From NCBI GenBank assembly GCA_037013495.1, contig CM072807.1, positions 16,123,001 to 16,187,000 on the forward strand: a DNA stretch of 64,000 nucleotides, read 5' to 3'. The stretch comes from Hippophae tibetana. Lineage: Eukaryota > Streptophyta > Magnoliopsida > Rosales > Elaeagnaceae. This document shows positions 49,901 through 63,375 of this stretch, one piece after another. Numbering within the stretch: position 1 is the stretch's first letter; each line of letters opens with the position of its first letter. Under the pieces are notes generated by a model. It saw only the letters and a list, made by a program, of their open reading frames with translations, did not search any database and was not told the origin of the DNA. Position numbers and translations under genes: made by a program.

Positions 49901-51422
49901 ATTAATTCTAAAGGTTTAGATTTTCTAACTACTGATTTATGTGAAGTTTTGGTTATTTTAGTTTGACTACAAAAATCACATTTTTCAAAATCATTTAAAG
50001 ATAGTTTAGGAATTAGTTCTAAACTACTCATATTCTTGATTATGCGTTTATTAACATGACATAGTCTAGCATGCCAAATATTAAAAGAACTCAACATGTA
50101 AGCAGAAGAAGAAGTTTTATTGATTTCAACATTTAATTTAAACATGCCATCAGTGGCATACCCTTTCCCAACAAATATATTATTTTTAGTTATAGTATAT
50201 AAATCAGCCCCTATGGTTTGAGTAAACCCAGCTTTGTTAAGAAGATATCCTGAAACTAAGTTCTTTCTCATCTCTGGAGTATGCAGGACATCCTTCAAGA
50301 TGACAGTCTTTTCAGAGGTAAACTTCAAAACCACCTCACCAGTACCAGCAACTTTAGTGGAATGGGAGTCACCCAGTAACGCTTTCTTATCCTCAGAATC
50401 AGAATAGGATTTGAACATGTCTCGATCATAGCAAACATGGAGAGAAGCACCAGTGTCTACCCACCACCCTTTGGATCCACCAACAAAATTGACTTCAGAT
50501 ATCATAGCAATAAGTTGATCTTCGGTAAGGTTCGCCTGTGAGGCAGGATAATTCATGTTCCAGAAGTTCCTAGCCAAGTGGCTAGGTCTATTACAACTAT
50601 AACACACGAATGTGTTATTCCTTAAGGGGGTTGAGGTCCATTCTAGGGAGGATAGCTTCTATTTCTATTTTGGTGGTGGCGGTTTTGATTATTACTACGA
50701 TTATAAGTTTTCATATTTCTACCTTTAGGTTTCAGAATTCTAGAGGAGGGTTTCTTATTGGTACTATTATTTGAGACTACAAGTACTTCATCTCTTTGGT
50801 CTTGTTTTCAAGCTTTTTCTTCTATTCTTAAATGGGTTATAAGACTTTCTAAAGAAAATTCCTTAGTTTTATGCGTAAGTGTATTCTTAAAATCTTTCCA
50901 AGCAGGGGGTAATTTATCTATTATAACAGCTACTTGAAATTGTTCATCTAAAGTCATACCTTCAGAAGTTATTTCGTGTGCTATCTTCTGCAGTTCATGT
51001 GATTGAGCTTTCACTGATTTTCTATCAATCATTTGAAACTTCATGTATCTACTGACAGCATACTTTTTAGTTCCAGCTTCCTTAGTGTCGTATTTCTTTT
51101 GAAGTGCTTCCCAAATTTTCTTAGTAGACTTATCATAGTTATAATAATCATACAAGTCATCAGCTAAACCGTTAAGAATATAATTTTTGCAGAGAAAATC
51201 ATTTTCCATCCAGGTGTCTAAATCCTTAGTTATAGCTTCAGTAGGAGGATTGGACTGTGTTGGTTTTTCAGTAGTAAGAGCATAAACGACTTTTTTCATG
51301 GTTAAGAAAAACAACATTTTTTGTCTCCATCTTTTAAAGTGTAATCCCTCAAAACGGAATGGTTTGTTTAGATTAGCAGTTAGCATTTCAGTAGACATGG
51401 CAGATTGAATATGTCTTAAAAA

Positions 51423-52347
51423 TTTTGATGCAAATTTATAAAAACAGTGTAGGAACAATATTACTAATAACTTGAAAGAAATTGCTTGGGTTGAGTCACG
51501 GACTAGGTCGCTCTCTTTAAGACGTTTCGCGGCTCTGCCCAATTTGTGCAAGCAAACACAGCCTCGTCGTCCCCAGGATAAAACAACCCATAATCTTAAT
51601 CTCTGTCTCAGAACTTCACTGCACTGATGAAGACTGAAATGCTACACCTGAAAATTTGTTGCTCGGAAAACTAAAAGAAAAACTTTGAAAGTGTAGAGAT
51701 AATTGTTTTTCGTAGGGAGATGAGATTGTAGATTATTGTGTTGAAAATGAGAGATGAAGCCCTCTTTTTATAGGTTTTAGAAAACGTGTGGCAATTATGA
51801 ATAAAACGGTAATGTCTGGGAATTAAGAGCGTAACGGCCATTCTGAGTAATGAAGAGTAACGGCCATTTTCAGATTAAAGACGAGTAACGGATATTTTTG
51901 TGAGTAAATACGAGCAACGACTCTTTTTTCTGAATAAAGAAGACAAATGGCCATTTAACGGCCATATTCTTAATAAAAGAAAATAAGGGTCATTTTTTTG
52001 AAAAAAATATATATATATAACAACCATTTTTGTAAGTGGAAAAATTTTCCTTAAAAATAATATTTTACCAAAAAATAAAATACCACCTCACCTCACACGC
52101 ACTCGGACTCGGGCTTGGCTCGGCACGGCACGGCCGGATGGCGGCAGCGGCACGCGCGCGCACGTGTGTGGTATCACATTTGCCTAGGTCCTCTCCCCTT
52201 CCACAAAAGTGGGCCCCCCTTGGGGCCCAATCCCAATAGCCAACTCTTCACTATTTATACCTTTTTAAAATAATGTAAAAAAACAATGTGGGACAAGGCA
52301 CATTTTCCAACAATCAATTTTTTAATAAATTTCATCTTTTTCCAACA
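51423..52347 (-). repeat. 5' LTR of the copia element, with repeated AACGG motifs
   Basis: It matches the 3' LTR. It keeps several TAACGGCCA-type words (51832-51840, 51858-51866, 51956-51964) plus related TAACGG at 51896-51901. These resemble the core of the plant MSA (mitosis-specific activator) element bound by MYB3R factors. Confidence 0.9.
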
Positions 52348-52427
52348 CAATTTATGTGGTAACAAAAATTAATGATTAAATCCTATATTTATTCTTGGTC
52401 CTATACAAATATATTTTCTCAAATAAA

Positions 52428-53540
52428 TTAAGGTGCACATGAATATGAGAAAATATCACAATATCTCATTTTCTCTACATGATCCTTAAATTTTAGTGGT
52501 GACATGCCCTTAGTCAAATGATCAACAATCATCAACTTAATGCTAACGTGCTCAATGACAACTTTCTTTTCCTTAACATATTCTCTTATGGCTAAGTATT
52601 TGATATCGATGTGTTTACTACAACTACCACTCCTGTTGTTCTTAGCCATAAACACAACAACTGAGTTGCCATAGTATAATCTTAATGGCCTAGAAATAGA
52701 GTCAATTACTCTAAGCTTAGAAATGAAACTCTTCAACCATACACCATGTGATATAGCCTTAAAACATGACATGAACTCGGCCTCCATAGTGGAAGTAGCA
52801 GTCAAGGTCTTCTTCACACTCCTCCAAGACACGGATCCATCGAAAAGCATGAAAATGTAACCAAATGTTGATTTGCAGGAATCAACATAGCCAATGAAGT
52901 TCGCATCGAAGTAACCAATCACTTCCCGATCATCGATTCATCTATACATGAGCATATAGTCATTGGTTTCTTGAAGATACTTCATCACTTTCTTTGCAGC
53001 TCTCTAGTGGTCCAAACCTAGATTACTTTGATATCGTCCCAACATTCCAAAAACAAATGCAATGTCAGGCCTTGTGCAAACCTACTTATACATATAGCTT
53101 CTGATAGCAGAAGCATATGGAATGTTCTTCATTTTTTCTCTTTCAAATCATTCTTTGGGCATTGGTTCAAATTGAATTTATCACCCTTCATAATCGGAGC
53201 AACACTTGGTGAACAATCTTTCTTTCAAAAATCTCTCTAAAACTTTATTGATTAAGGTTTCTTGAAACAAACCCAAGACACCTCAAAGTCTGTCTCTATG
53301 GATCTTAATGCTAATGACATAAGATGCATCACCCATATCTTTGGTAATGTAAGTTTTAAAGAGGAATTTTTATACCTCGTTTAATAAACCCTTATTGTTG
53401 GTTGCAAGCAAAATTTCATCCATATATAAAATTAGAAAACATATCTTACTTATACTAACTTTCTAGTATATACATTGATCGATGGGGTTTTCAACATATC
53501 CGAATTAGAGACATTGCAGCTCAACTTAAGAATCTCGTGG
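52428..53540 (-). mobile_element. Ty1/copia remnant (RT/RNase H part), broken
   Basis: The clearest part is RNase H at 52428-52922 (DANFIGYVDSCKSTFGYIF, then TSTMEAEFMSCFKAISHGVWL and KHIDIKYLAIREYV). Decayed reverse-transcriptase sequence continues to about 53540. It is a different family from the neighbouring full-length copia element. It is broken in many places and old. Confidence 0.8.
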
Positions 53541-53549
53541 TTGAGATGT

Positions 53550-54648
53550 CAGAATCCTTCCTGGTGCATTATATCCTGAACACTCTCCCACAACAGTAAT
53601 AGTCTTTCAAAATCTTATACAACACACATAAGGATAAATGGTCAATCAATGAACTAATGACCATGTGTGTTCAAGAGAAAATAAAACATGTTATGGAGCT
53701 TGGTGAAAGTGTAATGTTGGATACTCGTGGGAAAGGAAAATCTAAAAAAAAATAGAATGGGAGAGGGAAAGGGAAAGTTCCACCTCAGGCTGATATTAGG
53801 AAAGAAGCCAAGTGTTTCTTTTATAATAAGAACGTACACACAAAGAAGGAATGTATCAAATTCTAGAAATGTCTTGAGGATAAAGGTAACCCAACATAGT
53901 TTGTTTGTTATGAATCTAATATGGTTAATGTTAATATTAACACTTGGTGGATTGATTCTTGATCTACAATCTATGTTGCAAACTCCTTGTAGGGTATGCA
54001 AAACTTAAGGAAGCTAGTGGGAAGCAAGAAATACATCTTATCCAACAACAAGATGGGCTCGCATGTGGAGGCTTTTGGGACATGTATTTTAATTTTAAGT
54101 ATTTGTTTTGTTTTAGAATTAGAAAAAACTTTTTATGTTCCAAGTTTCTCTAGAAACTTGATTTATATTTCAAGACTTGTACCTTCTGGTTATTCCTTTC
54201 ACTTTTTAGAAACATCTTTCAATTTATTTAATAAATTTGATTATGTGAGGAATGATATATTGTTTGATGGTCTTTACTACATTAATTTGCGAAATAATAC
54301 CACTGATAACATTGTGTATGTTCAAACTGGCACTAAAAGGTGTTATTAACGAGGACTCTTCTATATTATGGCATAGGAAATTAGGACATATCTCTATGGA
54401 AAGAATTAAAATATTAGTGAAAGATGGGGTACTTAGTACTCTAGATTTTATTGATTTTGAGACATGTGTGGACTGCATTAAGGGAAAAAAAGACTAACAA
54501 GTCAAAGAAAGGTGACTATAGGAGTTCAGGCATATTAGAAATCATACATATTGATATATGTTGTCCAGATATTAACATGCAAAGTCAAAAATATTTTATC
54601 ACCTTTATTGATGATTTTCTCGATATATGTATCTCTATATGCTTCATA
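53550..54648 (+). mobile_element. Ty1/copia remnant (gag-protease-integrase part), broken
   Basis: On the plus strand, gag C-terminus, protease region, GAG-pre-integrase (WHRKLGHISMERIKILV) and the start of integrase (HIDICCPD...KYFITFIDDF) follow each other in copia order. It has many breaks. It stops exactly at 54649 where a CACTA terminus begins, so the CACTA element appears to have inserted into it. Confidence 0.78.
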
Positions 54649-55834
54649 CACTACTACAAGAATAAGCTTTTAAGTCGGTTATTAATCAACTTAAAAGTCT
54701 TTTTAATTCGGTTAGGTGAACCGAATTAAAACGAGAGGACTTAAAATTTAAAGTGGGTTCAACCCGTGAATTAACTTTAAATTCTTTATTTTTTAACATA
54801 TTTTGTACAATTTTTCCTATCCTCACTATTTTTTTATCACATAATAGCAAAAAAACCAAAATATATTTAAAAGAGTTTTTAGATAGTACAAATAATTGAA
54901 AAATTAAATATTAATTAATTACTTTAGAATTAAATTTATTACAAAAAAATAATTTATATACAATACATATATATATTTAACTTAAATTACAAATAAAGTA
55001 ATGACGCATCTTTTGTCATGGATTTTGTGATATTTCCACTTTATTTTAGGGAGAGGAAGCTTGGTATGTTTCTTAGAATCATCAACAATGTCTCATTCAT
55101 AATGATCAGGGAACTCTCCAATGAGATGAGATGGAGTTTGGGCAGGAAAATAAGTCTAAATAATAATTCATTCCCCTAAACATCCATAAAACACCCCTAA
55201 ACTTCAAAGACATAAGAATATAGAAATTAAAGCATTAAAAAATTTGTCATGGTGTTGTCCTTTGATATTCAATATCATCAAATTCTTCTCATGATTATTC
55301 TTGGGATGTAATAATTTGAAGTATGTGTTCTGCCCATTCTTCTCGTAAATCCTCAAAAAATTGAATATCATAGCCGGATTTGTTCCAACCAAAAAACTAC
55401 ATGTATTTAAATTCAAAATAAGAATGTAATATCATGAATTCACAAAAAATGACTTATATATATTAAAAAAGTATATTGGAAAAAGTGATTACCACATCTT
55501 TAATTGGAATGTTGATATTTGAGGTGATTTCGCTCATAAATTTCATAACAAATTAACCACACATGATTTCATCATTGTTTTGTAGAATCTACAAAAACAA
55601 GTGTACATGGTTTTCCATTTTCTAAAATCTTTATTATTTAATAATAAAATTCATTAAATTATTAATATTTTCTTGTACATATCATAACTTTGTCCCATAT
55701 AAGTTTATGTGATTTTTATGGTCAATGCCCCTACTCTGGTTCCACAGCTTCCATGCCCTATCAAAGTTTAAATAAATTAGTTCTTTATTAAGTATTACAA
55801 AGGACAATAGAAGAAAAATAACTAACTATAACTC

Positions 55835-56086
55835 TTACATTTCAACAAATGCTTTTGTGTCTTTACTCAATTCAATGGAAGTTAAGTCACAGTACCAAAC
55901 ATAATTTCCATATAGATCAAGGATTATCAACATCCAATGATCTTCACCTTGTTCAAACTTTAATGGCCAAGGGATTATCAACTTCTGATTTCTGTTAAGT
56001 GTTAATGTCTTATCGCATAATTTTTTAGCTATAATGTTAACATCCTTCTCTTGATATTGATTGACAAATGATGAATTGTAGAACAT
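55835..56086 (-). pseudogene. Ulp1-like (C48 peptidase) fragment in the CACTA element
   Basis: On the minus strand, IIPWPLKFEQGEDHWMLIILDLYGNYVWYCDL contains the DHW(M)L..LD core that carries the catalytic histidine of Ulp1-type SUMO proteases. Such domains are often carried by plant CACTA and MULE elements. The Asp of the triad may be the D in WYCDL; the Gln and Cys part is not recognisable downstream. Confidence 0.55.
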
Positions 56087-56819
56087 TGCTAAATGTGATT
56101 AGTGATTAGCTTGAAGTCAATAATAACATGTCCTATATAAAAGAAATATATATAAATAATTACATAATATAAATATAATTATATATTCTATATAAATGAA
56201 AGTTATTTAATAATTGAGGACTCACATTGTCTACACTTAAATTATACTTAAATCAATCATTTGAAATTCAAACAATTGCAATATACACTCGATCGATATA
56301 TATATGTTTGCCTAATGTATACGCCTAAAATTTTCTAGGAAGTGGCACAGTCCATCCATCATTTATGCTGGTCTTTCTTCTTGATTGACTTAGTGTGTGA
56401 TGATTGTCCACTAGACATAAATTTTTCACGAGATACTTGCTTTGTATTTCTTAAATGTGCCGCACTTACTAATTCTAGTATAATAGACTAAAGAATAGAT
56501 ATTATATATATTAGTAATAATAAAATAATAATATTATAATAGTAGTAAAAAAAATTATTTTAAGTAACAAAAATAATATCATATCAAAAATTATCAGAAC
56601 TTGATTCGACGGCCAAGCCACATATAGTGTAACAACTTCTTGGACCGTGGTAGCATAAGAATGCCCAGGTAGTGGACAATGATTGATTAATTACTATTTG
56701 CTAATAATTTGGCAAATATTAATTATGAATCTCTCGATAATAACTCAATTGTTGTATCATTCTAATAGCAACATAGTTCGTAAATGATGGATGTTTCAAC
56801 AAAAATTTCATATTCTGTA

Positions 56820-57660
56820 AAACATTTAAGCATTATATATAATAAACAATAAAAATAATAAACTATCTATATTAACTTTAAATCTTACCACAAATGGTTC
56901 ATCAAATGGAGGAGGAATCTCGTGTGGGGTAGCTATTGAAAGTACATTCTCATCAAAGCATTCATCATGTGATGGATGGTAAGAATGCATAGATTGCATT
57001 GGAGATATTAAACCACTACCTAATTTCATCTATATTCCTAGCATAAATAGAGGACTAATTGGATGACTATATCCCATAGAGGATATAGGTTGGGCGCCAT
57101 AAGATTGCATGTGTGGCATGGATGGTATCATGTCTGGCTAATGAGATATGCCCTGATTGTAGTATGGTGCCATGCTTGACATGTGTTATGATTGATATTG
57201 CTTTAAAATGGCCATTTCACTTAACATTGAGGCCTTAAAGAAGTTCAATTCTTCTTCAATTTTACAGTACTTCTCCTTACTGATCATCTAAGGCCATTAT
57301 TTTGGACTATTAAAAAACTGTATATAACCATCATATTGGCTTCATCCCTTAACACGACCAGGATGCTCACTTCCAAATGCATGATATATTGCATCTTTCC
57401 CTAGCTATTCGATTATTTCACCCCTAACTATTTGTTCTTGAACAACTCTTTACAAATAATAAAGCAAAAAAAAAACATATCATACATCATTACATCAATA
57501 TGCAAAAATCATAAGGACTTTGTATCAAGTTAAATTACTAACCAACTTATTGAGTTGTTATTTTCCTCCTTTAGTCATTGGTCTTGACTTCTTTATTTTA
57601 AGAGTCTTTGTTTCTACATACAATTCAAATCGGGTAACCGATCTACCCAATTCAGCTTCC
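56820..57660 (-). pseudogene. CACTA second-gene remnant (plant transposase Ptta/En/Spm type)
   Basis: The stretch EAELGRSVTRFELYVETKTLK (about 57660-57590, minus) matches the helix typical of the second CACTA protein (family form: EAEYGKPVSRAELYVETRTRKDG). A Pro/His/Met-rich part follows (56826-57029). The frame is interrupted by stops. Confidence 0.55.
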
Positions 57661-57769
57661 TACATAAATTAAATAAATTTATTAACCACGACAACAACTT
57701 AAATTGAGGAAAATAAATATAAAAGTAATTATAAATTAACAACTTAATAATACCATCAGTTAGTATTCT

Positions 57770-59213
57770 TTTTTCATCTTTCCATATTATTTGAATGTCA
57801 TACCATTCTGTTGCTTTAATATTTCAACACCTCACAAAGGTCTTAGTGTAGGGTCAATATATTCTTGACCATCGAAAGGTTTCTTTTGGTATCTAAACTT
57901 GTGTCCAGATGGAAAAAATATTCTATGTCTTCTATAAGACATCTTTCATTCATGAACAAGATAAGTTGCAAAAGTGGCATCACTACAAATAGGTCATCCC
58001 ATATAACCTTTTGTTACATGTCTTGATTAGTTCCCATAGGCAAAAAAATTATTAATTGTCCATAAAAGGATCCCCCATCAAGTTAAAGTATTCTTCTTTA
58101 TGCGCATCGTAAACATTTACATCATCATTCCATAATGTCTTTAAATTACCTATCAAAGGTTACAAATATACATCAATATCAACTCCAGGTTGTTTCGATC
58201 TTGAGATCAATAATGTTAACATCACAAATTTTCTTTTCATACACAATTAGTGAAGTTGTGTGGATTAATTCCATCAGCAGCAATGCCAAGACAAAGATTG
58301 CACAGATCTGATGCAAATTGAGGGGATAAATTATCTACTAATTTCTAATTTGGAGAATTACAAGGATGACGTAGCATCCCATAATCAAATCGATTATCTA
58401 AATTCCAAGTTAACATCTTTGATTTCTCTTTACTTTTGAACAACCTTTGAAAGCTAGGAATCGGAGGAAAGTACCAAAGAACCTTTGCGAGCATGCCTTT
58501 CTTAGGTGTTGTTTCAATTATAGCATCCTTCCATCTTGATTATTTACACACTGGACAATCATCTAATGTCTTATATTCTTTTCTATAAAAATGTAATCAT
58601 TTGGACAAGCATGAATCTTATGATTGCATGACAAATTTACTAAGAGATTTCTTCACTTTATACATTGAAGATGGAAATTCATTACCCTTAGGAAACATAT
58701 CTCTTAGTACATTTAGTAATTCTGTAAATTCCTTGTTAGGAAAACCATTTTTTGCCTTCACATTGTACAAATGAAAAAATCTCAACATTTTAGTGTATTT
58801 CTTGCAATTTGGATACAACGGTTTTTCAGCATCTTATACAAGTTTTTTAAAGGTTTTGGGATCATCATCCTCATGTAGTTCATTTTCAACAAAATAAAAC
58901 ATATTTTTTGTCTGTACATTCCGATGAGATGTATATAATCTACTCACATTCTTATTTATTGCTTCCCCATGAGTATTAACAATATTTTCTCCATGATAAT
59001 ACCAACATTTATAATTCAAAAGAATACCACTACGGATAAGGCGATACTTTACCTAATCAATATCATGAAATTTCTAGTTTTTACATTTAACATATGGACA
59101 TCAAATCATACTAATTTCATTATTACAATTTGTACGAGCAAATTCTAAGAAACTTTCAACTCCATTAATGTAGTCCTGCTCAATTCTACACTTTAATATC
59201 CAAGATTTGTCCA
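57770..59213 (-). pseudogene. CACTA transposase TNP2/TNPD remnant
   Basis: The minus strand starts MDKSWILKCRIEQDYINGVESFLEFA, the usual TNP2 N-terminus, then LLNYKCWYYHGENI. After decayed sequence come SDLCNLCLGIAADGINPHNF (near 58290), LTLLISRSKQPGVDIDVYL, and GQEYIDPTLRPL (near 57870), all in the order of TNP2 transposases. Several stops and frame changes are present, so it is not functional. Confidence 0.75.
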
Positions 59214-59219
59214 TTTTTA

Positions 59220-61726
59220 TTAATGATATTAAACATATTAAATATGTATCCAACTAATTTCAGATATTATTATATATGAATTTCCTAATTATTAGAATAT
59301 TTATCAAAACACCATATAAAAATAAAGACATAAAAACCAAACAATTAATAAACTCATAATAATATTAATAATTAATAATTTATAATTTATAATAATTTAC
59401 AAATATATAAATGCATGTAATTAATAATAATAAATATTTTATACATATATATAATAATAATAATAATAAATATTAATAAACCTGAAAGTTTATAACATAT
59501 GAACTTAATTAACTTATAGGGAATAGATTATTTTTAATTTTTATCAATTTGTAACTTAATAACCTAAACAAGACGGCCAGACATGTAATCGCGTGTAAGA
59601 ATAAAGTGTGAAAATAAAATAATATCACACGATATTTTTAGGTGGAAACAACCTAAGCCATAACTATGATCCAAGAGAAAAACCACCGGTCCACTAGACC
59701 ACCTAAATTTTCACTATGAAAATCAAATGTTCACGTACAAACTCAGTCTTATGCTACCCTCCCTAGGATACTGCTTAAATGTACTTTACTTATGAGCCTC
59801 TGCTCTATTTTCATAGTTTTTAAAATTAACGTGAGCGGTTTTTAGACTTAAGTTCTAATAAATTTCCCGCCAATCAGATACGTTCTCGAGTTATTTAGAT
59901 CAAATCAACTAGCAAATTCTAGAGTAAAAAGAGATTAAGAAAAAGTTTAGAAAAAATAACTTCTTTGAAATTTAATAATGAGATTAAATAATTATTTAAT
60001 CTAAACATGTAAAAATTTAATTAAGAAAAAACTATATAAATATAAAAATACCAAATAAATTTACTAATAAATATATCTGATATAATATCATTTTAGTATT
60101 AATCAATCTATTTAATCTTTTTTATTTTAATTAATAAAAATTCATTAATTAAAAAAATATTATAATTTTAAAAATTATTAAACCTAAATTAATATATATT
60201 AATTACCTCTTTGGCCGAAATATGTAAGAATTGATGTTGATGAACTTAGTTTCCTCTGTTCATATGAATACTTATACAACTCTACCTTTTCATTCACAGC
60301 ACGTGCGCGCACAAACACACACATATATATTAATTCCAATATTATCTTCAAGTGATGCTCTTGAATGTTCACCTTTTCTTCTTTATTTATTTTGTTTATT
60401 TCGACAGTGAACGTTTGGCACATATATGACAATTTATAGTAGCTTGGGTTTTTCTTCTATTCAACCACACACTAATGTATGTATCTATCTATCTATAGAT
60501 AATAATAATACTTAATTATATTGGGGTTAAATGTATTTTGAGTTTAATTTTTTAAAATATATTAAAAATCTTAATACTATAAAAAAATCATTTTTTTTAA
60601 AATACATCTTAAAAATATATTAAAACACATCCAAAAATATTTAATTAATAATTTCATATATGAATTTAAGTTTAAATAAATATTTTAGTACTAAAAATAA
60701 TTTCATATTTATGAGCATGTATTATTAAATGTATAAATACAATCGCATCTGTCGTAGTTATCAACAATATACCTAAAGTACAATTATCTAGAACTCGAGA
60801 ATTTGTTTGGCTTTTGTTGATAGATTTTATAGCAGATTTAAAAACAAATTTACAGATAAATATTTTGTTCACAAAAATAGTCAGCACTCATAGTCCTTAC
60901 AAACTCCTATTTTGGCATTTTCGTATGGAAAAACCTCTCACTCACTACATGACACTTATAAAAATAAGATAAAAATATAATGGTGTCCCAAACTCTATAG
61001 TGGAACTATCCTATAGTATGATGAATCCATCTTCTCTGCAACTTGACAACTTGTAAGTAACTGAAATGACATAAACAAAGAATACGATAATTTGGCATGA
61101 AAGCATCATTGTATATTAGTTCAGCTTACATATTTACTTAAGAAAAGTGTAAAAATTAATCATGTAGTGCATGCATTCATACCAATCAAGCTTAACATAA
61201 ACCTAAGTAAATATGTTCTCCCCCTATATGCATAACAAAATAAAAACATGGAAGTAAAACACATTATTCTCTCTCCCTTTTTGACATACGAGAAGGAAAA
61301 AACATTAGACACAACAATGGAGCTAAACACCTTCTAAAGATATAGCAATGTAAAATCAGAGTAATGAAAAAGTGCACTATTCTATAAACTCCCCCTAAGT
61401 TCTATAACTTGCTAACTTAGAAACCAATTAAAAAGATAATAAATGAAAAGAAAATATAAATAAAAAAGAAATCTGATTTTTTTTAAATTTTCATAAATAT
61501 CCATATAAAATATTAAACTCATTTAATCACAAATGAACACACAACCAATTGAGAACTCATCATTTTTAACTCAAATTTTGATTATTTATTATATAAATAA
61601 GAAAGTAGAGTAAAAGAGACACACGAGCACACAAGTACACATAATGACATATTGACATTTACTTTAAATTGTATATATGTTTAAACTCCACAAAAATACC
61701 AATTAATTCATTTATGACCAATCATG
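59220..61726. other. AT-rich intergenic or unrecognised transposon DNA
   Basis: No gene is seen. A less AT-rich block at 59600-59850 (GTGGAAACAACCTAAGCC, then AAAAACCACCGG) and C-rich words (CTCCCCCTATATGC, ACTCCCCCTAAG) near 61210-61400 resemble pieces of retroelement sequence, but the family could not be decided. Confidence 0.4.
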
Positions 61727-62605
61727 CACTATTCCAAAATTGAGCTTTAAAATCAGTTAATAACTGACTTTAAATGTTGTGACTTAAAACTTAAAGTTGG
61801 TTCAACGCGTGAATCGATTTTAAATTTTGATTTTTTTTACACAATTTACTCATTTTATACTATACTCTGATCACATAATAGTAGAAAAAACCAAAATCAA
61901 TTTAACAAAGTTTAAATAATACAAATAATTGAAAAATTAAATATTAATTAATTACTTGAAAATTAAATTTATTACAAAAAAATTATATACAATATATATA
62001 TATATATATATTTAACTTAAATTACAAATAAAATGATGTCGTCTCTTTTGTCATTAATTTTGTGATATTCCTACTTTATTTCAAGAAGAATAAGCTTGGT
62101 TTGCTTAAAATCACCAGCATAGTGACGAGGAAACTAGGCAAGAGAGATGAGATGAAATTTGGGTAAAAAATAGTTGGTCCATATAACAATTCATTCCCCT
62201 AAATAGATGAGCACGTAAACATCCATCAAACAAGCAGTCCAAACTTCAGAGACACAGGAATAGAGAAGTTAAAGCATTATAAAAATTACCATGGTGTTGT
62301 CCTATGTTATTCAAGATCATCAAATTCTTCTCCTGATTCTTCTTGTGATGTTATAATTTAAACCATATGTTTTGTCCATTCTTCTTGTAAATCATAATTT
62401 TTTTTTCATATTATAGCCCGAATTGTTACAACCAAAGAACTATATGTAATTAAATTCAAAATAAGAATGTAATATCATGAATTCATAAAAAAATAACTTA
62501 TATATGTTAAAATATTAGTAAAAGAGATTACCACATCGACACTGAAGTGATATAATAATAATCTTATCCCTTCAAAATCATATTAGCATTGTATTAATCT
62601 TCTGT

Positions 62606-62725
62606 CTATAAATATGAAGCTATTTGGAATCAAGCTGGTATTTTTAATGCTATAATGAGCTCTAAATATGAAGTCAAGTGTAACTCTGATTTGTTACTTG
62701 GATTAGTTGATTTTTGGACAGTTGT
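62606..62725 (+). pseudogene. Plant mobile domain (PMD/MAIN-like) fragment, partial copy
   Basis: The plus strand reads YEAIWNQAGIFNAIMSSKYEVKCN, then LLLGLVDFW. It is a shorter copy of the fragment at 63131. It is antisense to the CACTA genes. Confidence 0.65.
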
Positions 62726-63130
62726 TCCATATAACAGTTCATTCCCCTAAATACATGAGCACATAAACATCCATCAAATAAGTAGCCCAAAATTTAGAGA
62801 CACAGGAATAGAGAAATCAAAGCATTATAAAAATTATCTTGGCGTTGTCTTATGTTATTCAAGATCATCAGATTCTTCTTGTGATGTTATAATTTGAACC
62901 ATGTGTTCTGTCCATTCTTCTCGTAAATCATCAAAAAAATTCATAACATAGCCCGACTTATTCCAACCAAAGAACTATATGTAATTAAATTCAAAATAAG
63001 AATGTAATATCATGAATTCATAAAAATAACTTATATATATTAAAATATTAGTAAAAGAGATTATCATATCGACATTGGAGTGATATAATAATAACCTCAT
63101 CCATTCAAAATTATATTAAAACTGTATTAA

Positions 63131-63375
63131 TCTTTTGTCTATAAATATGAAGCTATATGGAATGAAACTGGTATTTTTAATGCTATAATGAGCTCTAAAT
63201 ATGAATTCAAGTGTAACTTTGATTTGTTACTTGGTTTGGTTGAGTTTTGGTACCCATAAACTAATAATTTTGTATGCCCTTGGGGTGAAACAACAATTAC
63301 TCTTGAAGATTTGATGATTCTTGGTGGTTTTCCTGTACTTGGCTGGACATCGACTACCATGATGTTGTCATACCA
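63131..63375 (+). pseudogene. Plant mobile domain (PMD/MAIN-like) fragment
   Basis: The plus strand reads YEAIWNETGIFNAIMSSKYEFKCNFDLLLGLVEFW, then NNFVCPWGETTITLEDLMILGGFPVLG. This is the hallmark of the aminotransferase-like plant mobile domain (family form: W.P.THTF.FPWGE.T.TLEDV..L.GLPV..). PMD proteins include MAIN of Arabidopsis and many transposon-borne relatives. Only the N-terminal third is present, with a stop inside, so this is a captured fragment. Confidence 0.7.

Larger units (their letters stand above)
46168..52347 (-). mobile_element. Ty1/copia LTR retrotransposon, nearly complete, a few breaks
   Basis: The LTRs (46168-46959 and 51423-52347) are flanked by the 5-bp target-site duplication CAATT (46163-46167 and 52348-52352). 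On the minus strand: gag from the ATG at 51398 (FRFEGLHFKRWRQKMLFF), zinc knuckle (about 50600, CYSCNRPSHLARN), protease (WWVDTGASLHVC), integrase, reverse transcriptase and RNase H in the copia order, ending near 47530; then the polypurine tract AAGTGGGGGAT before the 3' LTR. The reading frame is broken in about two or three places. High LTR similarity points to a fairly young insertion. Confidence 0.95.
54649..59220 (-). mobile_element. CACTA (En/Spm) transposon, TNP2/TNPD family, decayed
   Basis: The left terminus reads CACTACTACAAGAATAAGC, followed by subterminal words on the AAGTCGGTTATTAATCAAC theme, the usual structure of plant CACTA ends. Genes run on the minus strand: TNP2 transposase (from about 59213), a second protein of the plant Ptta/En/Spm type, and an Ulp1-like segment close to the left end. 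The right terminus was not found; it may lie between 59.2 and 61.7 kb in unrecognisable form. The 3 bp before the terminus (ATA) would be the target-site duplication. Confidence 0.78.
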
